Position numbers and translations under genes: made by a program
Assembly (NCBI GenBank): GCA_019648995.1
Contig: BLXT01007741.1
Location: 805,858-837,893, forward strand
Reading direction: 5' to 3'
Length of the DNA: 32,036 bases
Origin: Plakobranchus ocellatus
Taxonomy: Eukaryota; Mollusca; Gastropoda; Plakobranchidae
Shown: piece after piece, positions 31,983 to 32,036 of the stretch
Layout: every line of letters starts with the position of its first letter
Position numbering within the stretch: position 1 is the first letter of the stretch
The notes under the pieces: model-generated
What the model was told of the DNA's origin: nothing
The model's database searches: none
The model's input: the letters and a program-made list of their open reading frames with translations, nothing else

Positions 31983-32036
31983 GTATATTATTACTTATAA
32001 CTTCAATGATTTTCTTCTACAGTAAAAAAAATAACT

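Noticed and set aside
32010..32036. TTCTTCTACAG at the right edge as a splice acceptor for ABCC exon 4
   Set aside because: The next bases are TAA in the required phase 0, so it cannot open the exon.

Overview
The window is eukaryotic, from an animal nuclear genome. It is AT-rich and intron-bearing, with GT-AG splice sites, many microsatellites, decayed retrotransposons, a tRNA-derived SINE and an assembly gap. Two conserved metazoan genes can be read from spliced exons: a ciliary coiled-coil protein (CFAP53) and the 5' end of an ABCC-family transporter. The frequent AGATCT/TAGATCTA motif clusters and the transposon mix suggest an invertebrate, perhaps a mollusc. That placement is a weak inference; nothing in the window fixes the species.

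Layout. 1-4675: non-coding flank downstream of CFAP53, with an ATT/GTT microsatellite and a 15-bp-arm palindrome. 4676-12578, minus strand: complete CFAP53 gene, seven coding exons that join in frame into 509 codons plus stop, close to the 514 residues of human CFAP53. Two of its introns carry inverted-repeat (MITE-like) blocks. 12579-13545: CFAP53 5' flank, with a CCAAT box and an RFX X-box-like site. 13546-14460: 5'-truncated, frameshifted 3' end of a non-LTR retrotransposon with an R2-type CCHC motif and a probable restriction-like endonuclease. 14771-15020: tRNA-derived SINE, minus strand. 15291-16416: TA repeat, a 57-bp satellite that runs into a 505-base gap, then CAGA/GATA repeats. About 17160-19960: long, badly decayed relic of a second non-LTR retrotransposon (AP-type endonuclease plus reverse transcriptase, the type often annotated as craniofacial development protein 2-like). 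20122-20870: homopolymer, CT and CAT repeats. 22624-22969: a 346-bp block bounded by perfect 16-bp inverted repeats.

24969-29461, plus strand: the 5' part of an ABCC4 (MRP4)-like ABC transporter. It comprises a 5'UTR/start exon and two further exons, 98 residues in all, and the rest lies beyond the right edge. Its third visible intron holds an A-rich, frameshifted coding-like block (30944-31674) that I could not identify, and a 40-bp tandem duplication.

The two genes are divergent, with about 12.4 kb of transposon-rich DNA between their start codons. There is no sign that they act together: CFAP53 belongs in ciliary axonemes, and the ABCC protein in a membrane as an exporter. Most other open frames here are shadows of repeats or of the antisense of retrotransposon relics.
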